From contig NZ_AP022613.1 in assembly GCF_010730195.1 (NCBI RefSeq), positions 6,014,001-6,078,000 on the forward strand: 64,000 nucleotides of DNA. Reading direction: 5' to 3'. Source of the stretch: Mycobacterium conspicuum. GTDB lineage: Bacteria; Actinomycetota; Actinomycetes; Mycobacteriales; Mycobacteriaceae. The translations under genes and the position numbers were made by a program. The notes below the pieces were generated by a model. That model saw only the letters and a program-made list of their open reading frames with translations. It was not told where the DNA came from and ran no database searches. Of the stretch, positions 1 to 9,900 are shown in pieces; the first letter of the stretch is position 1, and each line of letters opens with the position of its first letter.

Positions 1-614
1 GCCATGCTGGGCGACGCGGCGCGGTTGCCGGCGTGATCCCACCATGCCCGAAACGCGTCGTCGGCGGCCACCGAGGGAGCGATGATGCCGAGGATGTCGA
101 AGCCCTGCTCGACCGCGTCGGGCTGGATCCCGACCGTCGTGAATGGATCGGTTTCGACGACGTCGCTGCCGATGGGGTAGTCGGGCGCGCGCAGCGTCCG
201 CGCCGCGCCGTTGAAGATCACCAGGTTGTTCACCCGGTCCGGGTAATCGGCCGCGAGCACGAGCCCGGCCAGCGACGTGAAACCGGGGGCGAAAATGGTC
301 GCCCGCTCACTGCCGACCGCGTCCATGACGGCGATCGCGTCCTGCGCCCACGACTTCGGCCCGATCTCGTCCACCGAGGAGACCCGCGAGGACAGACCGA
401 TGCCACGCTGATCGAACCGGATCACCCGGCCGAACGATGCCAGGCGCCGATGGAAGCGGTACATCGACGGCTCTTGGTCGACGGTGTCGATCGGGATCAG
501 TGGTCCCGGCAGCACGAGTATGTCGGTCGGCCCGTCGCCGAAGACCTGGTAGGCGATGTCGGCCTCGCCGCTACTGGCGTACCGGGTCCGGGGGATCCCT
601 GCGAACCCAGCCAC
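1..614 (-). CDS. alpha/beta-hydrolase domain protein, N-terminal part (runs off the window)
   Basis: The 204 visible residues read like the N-terminal hydrolase domain that mycobacteria often fuse to an adenylate/guanylate cyclase or LuxR-type output domain. They open with RTRYASSGEADIAYQVFGDG and continue with FDQRGIGLSS. The GTG start at 614 is forced because a TAG lies in frame only four codons upstream. The segment that should hold the nucleophile elbow (GxSxG) reads IFAPGFTSLAG, with Gly where the Ser is expected, so this domain may be catalytically dead. The C-terminal half, which would show whether there is a cyclase domain, is outside the window. A short minus-strand ORF ends 9 bp upstream. 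Confidence 0.75.
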   Translation of the reverse strand, partial: MAGFAGIPRTRYASSGEADIAYQVFGDGPTDILVLPGPLIPIDTVDQEPSMYRFHRRLASFGRVIRFDQRGIGLSSRVSSVDEIGPKSWAQDAIAVMDAVGSERATIFAPGFTSLAGLVLAADYPDRVNNLVIFNGAARTLRAPDYPIGSDVVETDPFTTVGIQPDAVEQGFDILGIIAPSVAADDAFRAWWDHAGNRAASPSM

Positions 615-623
615 CGCTACAGG

Positions 624-890
624 CTAGTTCAGGGGCCCGACAAATGTCCCAGGCCGATACAGACCGTGCCGGGCAGCGGCGCGCTCCAGCTCCGCGCGGC
701 GGCGGGAACCTGCAGCGGCAACACGGCAAACCCGCGGAACCGGAGGTTCGCCGATCACCCGGGCCAGTTCCACGCCGTCTGGCACCCCCGCGTCGACGAG
801 GATCCATCCCACGTGTGGCTCCGCCGGGACGTGCGCACTATCGCCCGGGGCCCCGCCCACGCAAAGATGAGTGTTTCGCGGCTTGCCCAT
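624..890 (-). CDS. small hypothetical protein (88 aa), possibly cotranscribed with the hydrolase
   Basis: I do not recognise this ORF. It reads PAEPHVGWILVDAGVPDGVE in the middle and ends RHGLYRPGTFVGPLN. Its stop lies 9 bp before the GTG of the downstream hydrolase gene, which looks like an operon junction. The third codon positions are mostly G/C in the first half, as in real genes here, and less so in the second. The start is uncertain: ATG at 890, or GTG at 860 giving 78 aa. No domain, signal peptide or membrane segment is visible. It could be a chance ORF in the promoter gap between the hydrolase and the divergent SDR gene. Confidence 0.4.
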   Translation of the reverse strand: MGKPRNTHLCVGGAPGDSAHVPAEPHVGWILVDAGVPDGVELARVIGEPPVPRVCRVAAAGSRRRAELERAAARHGLYRPGTFVGPLN

Positions 891-927
891 TCGGGGCACC
901 CCGGTACGTCGAGCGGAGGAGAACGCG

Positions 928-1686
928 ATGCAGATGGAGGGCAACACCGTCCTGGTCACCGGCGGCGGCACGGGGATAGGGCGCGGCCTGGCCGAGGCAT
1001 TTCACCGGTTAGGCAACCAGGTCATCATCGCGGCTCGGCGCCGCGGCCCGTTGCAGGCCGTCGCCGAGGCCAACCCGGGCATGCAGGCCATGTCACTCGA
1101 TCAGTCCGACCCCGCCGACATCCGGAGATTCGCCACCGAGGTGACCGACCACTACCCGGCACTCAACGTCGTGGTCAACAACGCCGGCATCCAACGGGTG
1201 GAGGACCTCACCGCCCCCGGACCCGGTGCGGCCGAACTGACCATCGGGATCAATCTGCTGGGGCCGATCCGACTGACCGCCGCGTTGCTGCCGTCGTTGC
1301 GGGCCAAGCCGCACGCCACGATCATCAACGTCACCTCGGCCCTGGCGTTCATGCCCAGCGCGCTCACGCCCACGTACTGCGCTGCCAAAGCCGCGCTGCA
1401 CTCCTACACCGAATCGCTGCGCTTTCAGCTGCGCAACACCTCGGTCGCGGTGATCGAAATCATTCCGCCGCATGTGCAGACCGCGCTGCAGGGCGAGCGC
1501 GGCTTTGATCCCAGGGCGATGCCGCTGGACGACTACATCAGCGAGACGATGGCGCTGCTGCACTCGCAGCCCACCCCCGACGAGATCGTGGTCGAGAATG
1601 CCAAGCGGTGGCGGTTCGCCGAGCGGAACGGCGAATACGACGACATCTATCCACGCTTCAACGAGGCCATGACGTCCGGTCGTTAA
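928..1686 (+). CDS. short-chain dehydrogenase/reductase (252 aa)
   Basis: Classical SDR. The NAD(P)-binding motif TGGGTGIG is near residues 10-17, the NNAG motif follows, and the catalytic YCAAK lies near residue 150 with a Ser upstream. The ATG at 928 was chosen because AGGAG lies about 9 nt upstream and MQMEGNTVLVTGGG gives the normal SDR N-terminus. A longer reading to 871 adds no SDR sequence. The overall look (IIPPHVQTAL after the active site) is close to DltE/oxidoreductase-type SDRs. It is the first gene of the plus-strand lipid module that runs to 6808, though an 85-bp gap separates it from the next gene. Substrate unknown. Confidence 0.85.
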   Translation: MQMEGNTVLVTGGGTGIGRGLAEAFHRLGNQVIIAARRRGPLQAVAEANPGMQAMSLDQSDPADIRRFATEVTDHYPALNVVVNNAGIQRVEDLTAPGPGAAELTIGINLLGPIRLTAALLPSLRAKPHATIINVTSALAFMPSALTPTYCAAKAALHSYTESLRFQLRNTSVAVIEIIPPHVQTALQGERGFDPRAMPLDDYISETMALLHSQPTPDEIVVENAKRWRFAERNGEYDDIYPRFNEAMTSGR

Positions 1687-1771
1687 GGGACCATTGCGCC
1701 GAACTTGCCGCCGGCTGAACGGCGCGCAATCACGTTGCTTGTCCCGTCCGGGATGCGACAGGATCGGGAAC

Positions 1772-2863
1772 ATGGCCGAGGTCGACTTCTCGCTGTTGGA
1801 CGTCCCGCGGTCGGGGCCGATCGAGGACGCCGAGGCCTACCTGCGCGCCGCGATGGCCTGGCACTTCGGCGAGGACACCGGATCCCCGTTCTGGCTGCGG
1901 ACGGCCCCGACGCTGAACTTCAACCCGCTGACCGACGTCAAGACCTCCACCGATCTCCGCTTGTTTCCCAACCTGCTCAGCGAGCTGCGGACCGTTCCGG
2001 TCGAGGACCTGATACCGCGCGGGTACGGATCCCGGCCGCCGGTGCCCCAGATCTTCGAATCCGGCGGCACCACCGGCGCCCCGAAACGCACTGTGCAGCT
2101 GCCGGATTGGGTCGCGCAGATCGTCGATTGGCAAACCGAGGACTTCGCCTCGGGTGGCTTTCGCCGCGGACAGGGCTTCCTGTGCCTGATGCCCAGCGGC
2201 CCGCACGGTGTGGGCTACTTCTCCCGCATGGTCTCGGAACGACTGGGCTCGATCTTCCACGCCATCGACATCGACCCGCGTTGGGTGAAAAAGCTGGCCG
2301 CCCGGGACGCCGCCGCGGAAGTGGCGGCCTACGTCGACCACGTCGTCGAGCAGGCCGTGTTCGTGCTGCAGACGCAGCATGTCGCGAATCTGCACACCAC
2401 CCCGCCGCTGCTGGAGGCGATCGCCCGCAACGATCGGGTGGTGGACCTGGTCAACGCCAAGATCCGCTACCTGTTGCTCAGTGGCGCCCATGTGGATGTC
2501 GACACGCTCGATTTGTTGCGCGACATCTTCCCCGACACGACGATCACCATGGCGTTCGGCAGCACCATGGTTTTATCGCAGGCGGTCACCCGGGTGGAAG
2601 GCGACACGTTCATTTTCGATCCGCGCACGCCCTACGTCGTCTTCTGGGTGATCGATCCCGACACCGGCGAACCGATGCCCTACGGGCAGCGCGGTCAGGT
2701 GGTGATGAATCACATCAGCAAGGGCATGTTCATCCCGAACAACCTCGAGCGCGATGAGGCGATCCGGATGCCCGGTCCCGCAGGACAATTCAGCGACTCC
2801 GTCAGCGAGGTGCGTCCCGTGGCCAGCTTCGAGGGCGAGGCCGTCATCGAAGGCGTGTACTAG
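1772..2863 (+). CDS. LuxE-like acyl-protein synthetase / AMP-binding family protein (363 aa)
   Basis: Shows the P-loop-like adenylation signature SGGTTGAPK near residues 97-105 and an overall length matching the LuxE / phenylacetate-CoA-ligase-like group rather than a full-length FadD (over 500 aa). LuxE enzymes activate a fatty acid as acyl-AMP and pass it on to a LuxC-type reductase. The stop codon is 2 nt from the start of an acyl-CoA reductase with the LuxC-type aldehyde dehydrogenase fold, which strongly supports that pairing. The ATG at 1772 begins MAEVDFSLLDVPRSGP; the longer reading upstream is low-complexity Arg-rich and unlikely. No luxAB luciferase genes are nearby, so the aldehyde probably feeds lipid metabolism rather than light. 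Confidence 0.75.
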   Translation: MAEVDFSLLDVPRSGPIEDAEAYLRAAMAWHFGEDTGSPFWLRTAPTLNFNPLTDVKTSTDLRLFPNLLSELRTVPVEDLIPRGYGSRPPVPQIFESGGTTGAPKRTVQLPDWVAQIVDWQTEDFASGGFRRGQGFLCLMPSGPHGVGYFSRMVSERLGSIFHAIDIDPRWVKKLAARDAAAEVAAYVDHVVEQAVFVLQTQHVANLHTTPPLLEAIARNDRVVDLVNAKIRYLLLSGAHVDVDTLDLLRDIFPDTTITMAFGSTMVLSQAVTRVEGDTFIFDPRTPYVVFWVIDPDTGEPMPYGQRGQVVMNHISKGMFIPNNLERDEAIRMPGPAGQFSDSVSEVRPVASFEGEAVIEGVY

Positions 2864-2865
2864 AC

Positions 2866-4260
2866 ATGACGCTCACAGCGGGTCTGGTGTGCATCGACGC
2901 GCTCGGGCCCGACGGGGAGTACCGCACCCGCAACCGCGAAGTCATCGCGACCACGGGCGGCGAACCGGTGGCCGAGCTGAGTATCGTTCCGCCGCTGTAT
3001 GTTTCGCGGACCATCGGGGCGCAACGCAAGGTCCGCGCGCTTCCGGCCACACAGCGCGAAGCGGCCCTGGCCCAAGCGGCGCAGGTCTTTTCGACCCGCG
3101 CCATCGCGGGCCTCGATTTCGAGGCCTATGTCGGTCTGGCCAGCCGCATCTCGGGGCTGCCGATCGCGATCGCCCGCGCCGGCGCTCACAGCGTCGCCGA
3201 CGCCGTCGCCGCCGCGGTCGACGCGGTGCGACCGGCGCAGCCGGTGGGTGCGGCGCGCGACTGGAACGACGACGGCACCCGTCGCGGCGGCGCGGTGTGG
3301 ACACGGCGCGGTGAGGTGTTCGCGGTGCACGCCGCGGGCAACGGCCCGGGCGTGCACGGCCTGTGGCCGCAGGCGCTCGCGCTGGGCTACCGGGTGGCGG
3401 TGCGACCGTCGCGCCGCGAACCGTTGACCGCCCACCGGCTGGTTACTGCCCTGCGCCAGGCCGGGTTCCGCGCCGAGGACGCCGCCTATCTGCCCACCGA
3501 TCACCACGGAGCCGATGAAATCATCCGGTCGGCCGACATCGCCATGGTGTACGGCGGCCAGGCCGTGGTGGACAAGTACGCGCACGATCCGGCGGTGCTG
3601 GTGAACGGGCCGGGCCGCGCGAAGATCCTGATCACCGCCGACCGGGATTGGCGCGACTACCTCGACGTCATCCTCGACTCGATCGCCGGCCTGGGGGGCA
3701 TGGCGTGCGTGAATACCACCGCGGTGCTCTACGAGGGCGACCCCGCCCCGCTCGCGCGGGCCATCGCCGAACGGTTGGCGGCGATCGAGCCGCTGCCGAC
3801 CGAAGACGAACGAGCGATCCTGCCCACCCAATCCCTAGACAAGGCAAGGGCTTTGGCGAGTTACCTGGCGGCCAAGGCTGGGGCAGGGTCTGGGGGGACG
3901 ACACCGCTGCTCGGCGCCGACCAGATCGTCGCGCCCGTCGGGAGCGGGTTCGCAGCGCTGCGCCCGGCCGTGCATCTGCTGGCCGAGCCCGACGTCGACA
4001 AGCTCAACATCGAGTTGCCGTTTCCGTGCGTGTGGGTATCGCCGTGGTCGCGCGCGGCCGGAATGGAGCCACTGCGGCGTTCGCTCGTGGTGACCGCGAT
4101 CACCGGTGACGACAACCTGATCGACGACCTGCTGGCCGAACCGACGATCGGCAATCTCTACTGCGGGCGCTACCCGACCTGGTACGGGGCACCGCACATT
4201 CCCCACGATGGGTTCCTGGCCGACGCCCTGATGCGCAACAAGGGCTTCATCCGCGACTGA
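2866..4260 (+). CDS. LuxC-like acyl-CoA reductase (464 aa)
   Basis: Aldehyde-dehydrogenase-fold protein of the acyl-CoA reductase (LuxC) type, which reduces an acyl-thioester with NADPH to a fatty aldehyde. The expected catalytic Cys is seen in GGMACVNTTA at about residue 281. A nucleotide-binding stretch, HAAGNGPGVHGLWP, lies near 150. The ATG starts 2 nt after the stop of the LuxE-like gene, so translation is probably coupled. With the following SDR and FadD, the likely job is interconversion of fatty acid, acyl-CoA, aldehyde and alcohol. The chain length and the physiological product cannot be read from the sequence. Confidence 0.75.
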   Translation: MTLTAGLVCIDALGPDGEYRTRNREVIATTGGEPVAELSIVPPLYVSRTIGAQRKVRALPATQREAALAQAAQVFSTRAIAGLDFEAYVGLASRISGLPIAIARAGAHSVADAVAAAVDAVRPAQPVGAARDWNDDGTRRGGAVWTRRGEVFAVHAAGNGPGVHGLWPQALALGYRVAVRPSRREPLTAHRLVTALRQAGFRAEDAAYLPTDHHGADEIIRSADIAMVYGGQAVVDKYAHDPAVLVNGPGRAKILITADRDWRDYLDVILDSIAGLGGMACVNTTAVLYEGDPAPLARAIAERLAAIEPLPTEDERAILPTQSLDKARALASYLAAKAGAGSGGTTPLLGADQIVAPVGSGFAALRPAVHLLAEPDVDKLNIELPFPCVWVSPWSRAAGMEPLRRSLVVTAITGDDNLIDDLLAEPTIGNLYCGRYPTWYGAPHIPHDGFLADALMRNKGFIRD

Positions 4261-4364
4261 CGTGGCGGCGTCGTCCGCGCTGCCGGTAGCTTGGCAAGCG
4301 AGGAGCACGGTTAAGCCAGAGCCGCACCTCCGCATACCAGGTAAGTGCGAACGCGGCAGCGAAG

Positions 4365-5240
4365 GTGAACGTGATAGCAGAGGCGGTCAACGGGGCCATC
4401 AACAGGTTGGCCAACCCCGCACGGGTGTCCGATCCCGACAAACTGCGCAGCGTGGTCTCCGGCAAGACGATCCTGGTGACCGGGGCGTCCTACGGGATCG
4501 GCGAGGCCACCGCGCGCAAGCTGGCCGCGGCGGGCGCGACCGTGCTGGTGGTCGCCCGATCCGCCGAACGGCTCGACGACCTGGCGGCGGCGATCAACGC
4601 GGGCGGCGGGCGATCGGTCGCCTATCCGACCGACCTCACCGACGAGACCGCCGTCAACGAGCTGACCAAGCAGATCACCGAAGACCATGGTCCGCTGGAC
4701 GTCGTGGTGAGCAACGCCGGCAAGTCGTTGCGCCGCTCGCTGCATCACCAGTACGACCGGCCGCACGACTTTCAGCGCACCATCGACATCAACTACCTGG
4801 GCCCGATCTGGCTGCTGCTCGGCCTGCTGCCGGCGATGCGCGACAACGGGCGCGGACACATCGTGAACGTGTCGAGCGTCGGCGCCCGCGTCGTGCCCGG
4901 CCCGCAGTGGGGCGCGTATCAAGCGTCCAAAGGCGCCTTCGACCGCTGGCTGCGCAGCGTGGCACCGGAGCTGCACGCCGACGGCGTGGACGTAACCTCG
5001 GTCTTCTTCGCGTTGGTTCGCACCCGCATGATCGAGCCCACGCCGATGCTGGGCAAACTTCCGGCCATGGATCCGGACCAGGCCGCCGACGCGATCGCCA
5101 AGGCGATCATCGAGCGTCCCCGGACGGTCGAGCCGCCGTGGCTGTGGCCGGCCGAACTGGCGTCGGTGCTGCTGGCAGGGCCCGCCGATCGCGCGGCCCG
5201 GCTGTGGCACCGCAGATACTTCGCCGGGAGCTCGGCATGA
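4365..5240 (+). CDS. short-chain dehydrogenase, fatty-acyl/aldehyde type (291 aa)
   Basis: SDR with TGASYGIGEA (cofactor loop, near residue 38), SNAG, and the catalytic YQASKGAFDRWLRS near residue 185. It has an N-terminal extension of about 30 residues before the Rossmann fold and a C-terminal tail of about 40 residues (PPWLWPAELASVLL, LWHRRYFAGSSA). This layout is seen in mycobacterial SDRs annotated as fatty acyl-CoA reductases or acting on long acyl chains. The start is GTG at 4365; a second GTG at 4371 is possible. Its TGA overlaps the ATG of the FadD gene (ATGA). Context suggests it reduces the fatty aldehyde made by the LuxC-like enzyme, or the reverse. Confidence 0.8.
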   Translation: MNVIAEAVNGAINRLANPARVSDPDKLRSVVSGKTILVTGASYGIGEATARKLAAAGATVLVVARSAERLDDLAAAINAGGGRSVAYPTDLTDETAVNELTKQITEDHGPLDVVVSNAGKSLRRSLHHQYDRPHDFQRTIDINYLGPIWLLLGLLPAMRDNGRGHIVNVSSVGARVVPGPQWGAYQASKGAFDRWLRSVAPELHADGVDVTSVFFALVRTRMIEPTPMLGKLPAMDPDQAADAIAKAIIERPRTVEPPWLWPAELASVLLAGPADRAARLWHRRYFAGSSA

Positions 5241-6808
5241 CCGGCGCAGTGGCCACCACGGCGGCGCGCGCGCTGGTGTCGTGCGGGTTGCTCGGCCCGC
5301 CCGCACCGATCGCCGTGCTTCGGCTGATCCGGGAGGTGTACCGAGGTGTCGCGAAGGGGGGCACGAACCTGTACACCCTGTTCGCGATCGCCGCGGCGCG
5401 CTGGCCGCACCGCGCCGCGATCATCGACGACGACGGCGCGCTCAGCTACCGCGAGTTGCAAGCGAAGATCGAAACGCTGGCACGCGAGCTCCATCGCGCC
5501 GAGCTTGGCGCACGACAGGCGGTCGGCGTCATGTGCCGCAACGGACGCGACTTCGTCGCGGCGGTGTTCGCCACCAGCCTGGTGGGCGCCGACATCGTAC
5601 TGGTGAATACCGAGTTCCGCGCCGACGCGCTGCGCGGTGCGCTGGGTTCGCACCAAATCACGACGTTGTTCTGCGACAACGAATTCGCCGAACGGATACG
5701 CGACGCCGACGGGTCCATCCGGACCATCGATCCGGCGACCGTGCGGATCCGATACGACGAGCCGCGGCCCAAGGTCGCGCGGTCCGGACGGCTCGTGCTG
5801 CTGACCTCGGGCACCACCGGCGTGCCCAAGGGCGTGCCGCGCGTGCCCCGACTGAGTTCGGGCCTGGGCGTCGGTGTGACACTCATCGAGCGCACCGGGT
5901 TGCGCGTGGGATCGCGAATTGCGGTGGCGGTCCCGATGTTTCATGGTCTGGGGTTCGGCATGCTGATGCTGACAGTGGGCCTGGGCGGCACGGTGCTGAC
6001 CCATCGGCGCTTTGACGCCGAGACCACCCTGGCGCAGGCGTCGCTGCAGCGCGCCGACGCGATGAGCGTGGTTCCAATCATGCTGGCGCGCCTGTTGGAC
6101 CTGCCCCACCGCGTGCGGGCGCGAAACCCCGTGCCGTCGCTGAAGGCGGTGATATCCAGCGGCGACCGGCTCGATCCCAGTTTGGGCCGACGGTTCATGG
6201 ACGCCTACGGCGACATTCTCTACAACGGATACGGTTCCACCGAGGTCGGAATCGGTTCGCTCGCAACACCATTCGAATTGCGCAACGCGCCAGAAACCGT
6301 GGGCCGGCCGGTCGCGGGATGCCCGGTGCGCATCTACAGCCGCAGCGGCAAGCCCGTCGCGCCCCGGGTGACCGGACGCATCTTCGTGGGCGGTGAACTG
6401 GGCGCGGGCTACACCGGTGGTGGTGCCAAGGCGGTCATCGACGGGTTCACCAGCACCGGTGACATGGGGTACTTCGACAACTCCGGCCGGCTGTATATCG
6501 TTGGCCGCGAAGACGACATGATCGTCTCGGGCGGTGAGAACGTCTATCCGCGCGCGCTGGAAAACGCGCTCGCCGCGCACGACGACGTCGCCGAAACCGC
6601 GGTCGTCGGCGTGCCCGACGAGCAATTCGGTCGACGGCTGGCCGCATTCATCGTGCTGCGGCAGGGCAGCGGCCTGGATGAACAGGCGATACGAGAATAC
6701 TTGAAGGACAAGGTGTCTCGCTTCGAGCAGCCCCGCGATATCCGCATCGTCGAGGGCATCCCGCGCAACCCCGCCGGCAAGGTGCTGCGCAAGGAGCTGG
6801 CTACCTAA
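5237..6808 (+). CDS. fatty-acid--CoA/AMP ligase, FadD family (523 aa)
   Basis: Full-length ANL-superfamily adenylating enzyme. It has LTSGTTGVPKG near residue 190, YNGYGSTE near 330, STGDMGYFD near 400, and the C-terminal motif GREDDMIVSGGENVYPRALE with the terminal catalytic Lys in PRNPAGKVLRKEL. It forms acyl-adenylates and normally acyl-CoA. The length resembles M. tuberculosis FadD12-type proteins, but I cannot assign an orthologue firmly. The ATG at 5237 overlaps the SDR stop as ATGA. The open frame continues far upstream, but that part is antisense-like shadow of the SDR. Last gene of the 0.9-6.8 kb module. Confidence 0.85.
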   Translation: MTGAVATTAARALVSCGLLGPPAPIAVLRLIREVYRGVAKGGTNLYTLFAIAAARWPHRAAIIDDDGALSYRELQAKIETLARELHRAELGARQAVGVMCRNGRDFVAAVFATSLVGADIVLVNTEFRADALRGALGSHQITTLFCDNEFAERIRDADGSIRTIDPATVRIRYDEPRPKVARSGRLVLLTSGTTGVPKGVPRVPRLSSGLGVGVTLIERTGLRVGSRIAVAVPMFHGLGFGMLMLTVGLGGTVLTHRRFDAETTLAQASLQRADAMSVVPIMLARLLDLPHRVRARNPVPSLKAVISSGDRLDPSLGRRFMDAYGDILYNGYGSTEVGIGSLATPFELRNAPETVGRPVAGCPVRIYSRSGKPVAPRVTGRIFVGGELGAGYTGGGAKAVIDGFTSTGDMGYFDNSGRLYIVGREDDMIVSGGENVYPRALENALAAHDDVAETAVVGVPDEQFGRRLAAFIVLRQGSGLDEQAIREYLKDKVSRFEQPRDIRIVEGIPRNPAGKVLRKELAT

Positions 6809-6906
6809 GGAAAGGTCGCGGCGCCGAGCCCCGCCCCGCCGAGTGTGAAGCCACTGCGGAAATCAGCCGAAATTTGCGCCGCCCGTTCACGTTCGGCGAA
6901 AACGCC

Positions 6907-9900
6907 TCACTCGTCGTCGTCCTCGTCCTCGTCGCCGGGCACCACCAAACCGATGGTCCGGTTCAACCACTTCGGTGCCACCACCGAGACCGCGGTGGCG
7001 CCGCCCGTGGCGCCCAACACGCCCGCCCAGGCGACCGGCCCCAGCGGTGTGCATCCGAAAAACTGGCTGACGACCGGGGTTTGGATGATGCCCACCAAGA
7101 CACCCGCGCTGCCCAGCGCGGTCGCGAGCACCAGCGGGCTGTGAGTGCGGGTGATCAGGGTTTGCGCCAGCTGCGTCGTCACCAGCGCGGTCAATCCCAT
7201 TGTCGACGTGCGGCGTTCGGTGCCCGGCGTCCAGCGTCCGATGGCCCACGCTGCCGTCGCGCCGGCGGCCGTGACGGCGCCACGGTTGACGATCTGACGC
7301 ATCAGCGGGGCGTCGAGCGAGGGCGGGGGCGCGGTCAGGACTTCGCGTTGGTACGCGCGGCGCGCCTCGCGGGCCTCTTCCTCGGTGTCGAACTCTGCGT
7401 CGTCGGGTTCGTCGAATTGCGACGTGACGGCGACCGCGAGGGCGGGGAACATGTCGGTGAGCAGGTTCACCAACAACAGTTGACGGGTTCCCACCGGCGC
7501 CCGTCCGGTGCCCAGTGCCGTCCCGATGATGGTGAACAGCACCTCGCCGACGTTGCCGCCGACCAGGATCGTCACCGCATCACGGACGCCCGACCACATG
7601 CTGCGACCCTCGACCAGCGCGTCGAGGAGCACGCCCAGATCGTCGTCGGTCAGCACGATGTCGGCGGCCCCGCGGGCGGCCGAGGAACCGCGACCGCTCA
7701 CCCCGATGCCCACGTCGGCCATCCGGATGGCGGCGGCGTCGTTGGCGCCGTCGCCGACCATCGCTGTCACGCGCCCGCAGCGCTGCAGCGCCGCCACGAT
7801 CTGCACCTTCTGCTCCGGACTGACCCGGGCGAAGACCTGAACGTTGGCAACGAGTTTGGCGGACGCGTCTTCGTCGAGTCCGACGAGTTCGGCCCCGGTC
7901 ACCACGCGCACATCCGACGGCAGGCCCAGTTGGCGCGCGATCGCGCGGGCCGTGACCGGGTGGTCCCCGGTGATCAGCACCACGTTGCGGTCGGCCTCCA
8001 CCAGCGCCTCGATCAGCGGCCGCGAGGACGGCCGTGCGGTGTCCGCCAACCCGACGTAGCCGATCAGCTCCAGCTCGTGCGCGGCGGCGTCGACGGCGTC
8101 GGCATCGGTGTCGTCATCGTCGTCGGTGTCGTGGTCCCAGGAGCGCTGCGCCACCGCGAGGACCCGCAAGCCCTGCTCGGCGAGGCTCTGTACCAACGCC
8201 TCCGCGTGCGCAGCGTCGGCCTCGGGGTCGGCGAACCGGCAGCGCGGCAAGATCTGCTCCGGCGCGCCCTTGAGCATCAGCACCGGGCCCTTGCCGTTCC
8301 CGCCGATGACGCCGATCGCGGCGGCGTACCCGCGACTGGACTCGAACGGCACCTCGGCCAGCAGGCTCCAGGCCGAATCCGATTGCCCGTTAAGCGAACT
8401 CGCCGCCGTGAGGATCGCCTCGTCGGTCGCGTGCGCGTGGCCCTGCCCGTCGTGCGGCTGCGTCGACGCCCGCGCGGCGTCGCGCAGCACCGCCGCGAAC
8501 TTCGGATCGGCGGTATCGGGAAACGGATCGCCGGGCTTGGCCGTGGCCGGCACGGCGCACACCAAGCGCAGCCGGTTCTCGGTGAGGGTGCCGGTCTTGT
8601 CGAAGCACACGGTGTCCACGCGGCCCAGCGCTTCGATTGTCCGGGGGGCGCGGACCAGCGCTCCGCGCGCCGTCAGGCGCTGGGCGGCGGAGAGCTGGGA
8701 GAGGGTGGCCACCAGCGGCAGGCCCTCCGGGACGGCGGCCACCGCGATGGCGACGCCGTCGGCAACTGCTTGGCGCAGCGGCGCGCGGTGCAGCAACGCC
8801 AGCCCGCTCACCGCGGCGCCGCCGGTCAGCGTCAGCGGAAGGACCTTGCTGGTCAGCTCGCGCAGCCGGGCCTGCACCCCGACCGCCGTTTCGACGTCGG
8901 CGACCGCCGAGATCGCGCGTTGCGCCGCGGTGCCGACCCCGGTTGCCACCACGATCGCCCGGGCCCGTCCCGCGACGATGGTGCTGCCCTCGAACAGCAT
9001 GCTCGCGCGGTCGGGGTCGTTGACCGCGACGGGTTCCACCTGCTTGTCCACCGGCAGCGACTCACCGGTGAGCAACGACTCGTCGACCTCGAGGTCCTCG
9101 GCGACCAGGATGCGGGCATCGGCCGGCACCACCTCCGGCGCGGCCAGATCGATGACATCGCCGGGCTTCAGCGACTTGGCCGACACGGTGGCCGTGCGAA
9201 TAGCGTGCTGGGCCGCCTCCAGGCGGCGCCGCGTCGTCGCGACCGCCGGCACCACGACGCGCCGCACCAGCTGGTCCTGCTCGGCGAACAGTTCGGCGGC
9301 CGCCGCTTCGGCCCGCAATCGTTGCGCCCCACCGGTTATCGCGTTGACGGTCATCACCCCGGCGACCAGCAGGGCGTCGACATTGCTGCCCACAATCGCC
9401 GACGCGGCCGCCCCGACGGCCAGGATCGGAGTCAGCGGGTCGGCGAGCTCGTGGCGGGTCGCGGCCGCCAACCTCGCCAGGCTGCTTGCCGGCTTGCGCA
9501 GCGGCGCCAGCAGCGGGGTGTAGGACAGATCGTCGAGGCGCCGCCGCCAGTCCGAAGTGCCACGCTCCACCGCCAGCTGTCGGGTGCCGCCGGCCAGGCG
9601 GGAGTACACGATCTCCGGGTCCAGCGCGTGCCAGGCGGTCAGCGGTTGCGGTGTGGGATCGGCCAGCCGCACCACCTTGCCGGCCGAGTACACGCCGGTG
9701 AACAAGGCGGTCGCCGCGGCCGCATTGACCGGATTGAACCAGCGCCGCAAGGTAAATGGATTAGCGCCGGTGGTGGCGGACTCACCGGTCACCAGCAACA
9801 GCCCGGCCAGCGTGGTGCCGCCCTGGGCCAGGCGCACCGAGGATTCACTGGCCGAACGGGCCACCGGCAACGCCGACAGGATCCGCACCGCGGCGGCCAG

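Noticed and set aside
33..1508. Long plus-strand ORF of 491 codons at the window start
   Set aside because: Arg/Pro-rich shadow of the minus-strand hydrolase and of the SDR in another frame; no domain.
4262..5236. Upstream extension of the FadD frame
   Set aside because: Lies over the SDR gene in another frame and is low-complexity; the ATG at 5237 in an ATGA overlap explains the FadD start.
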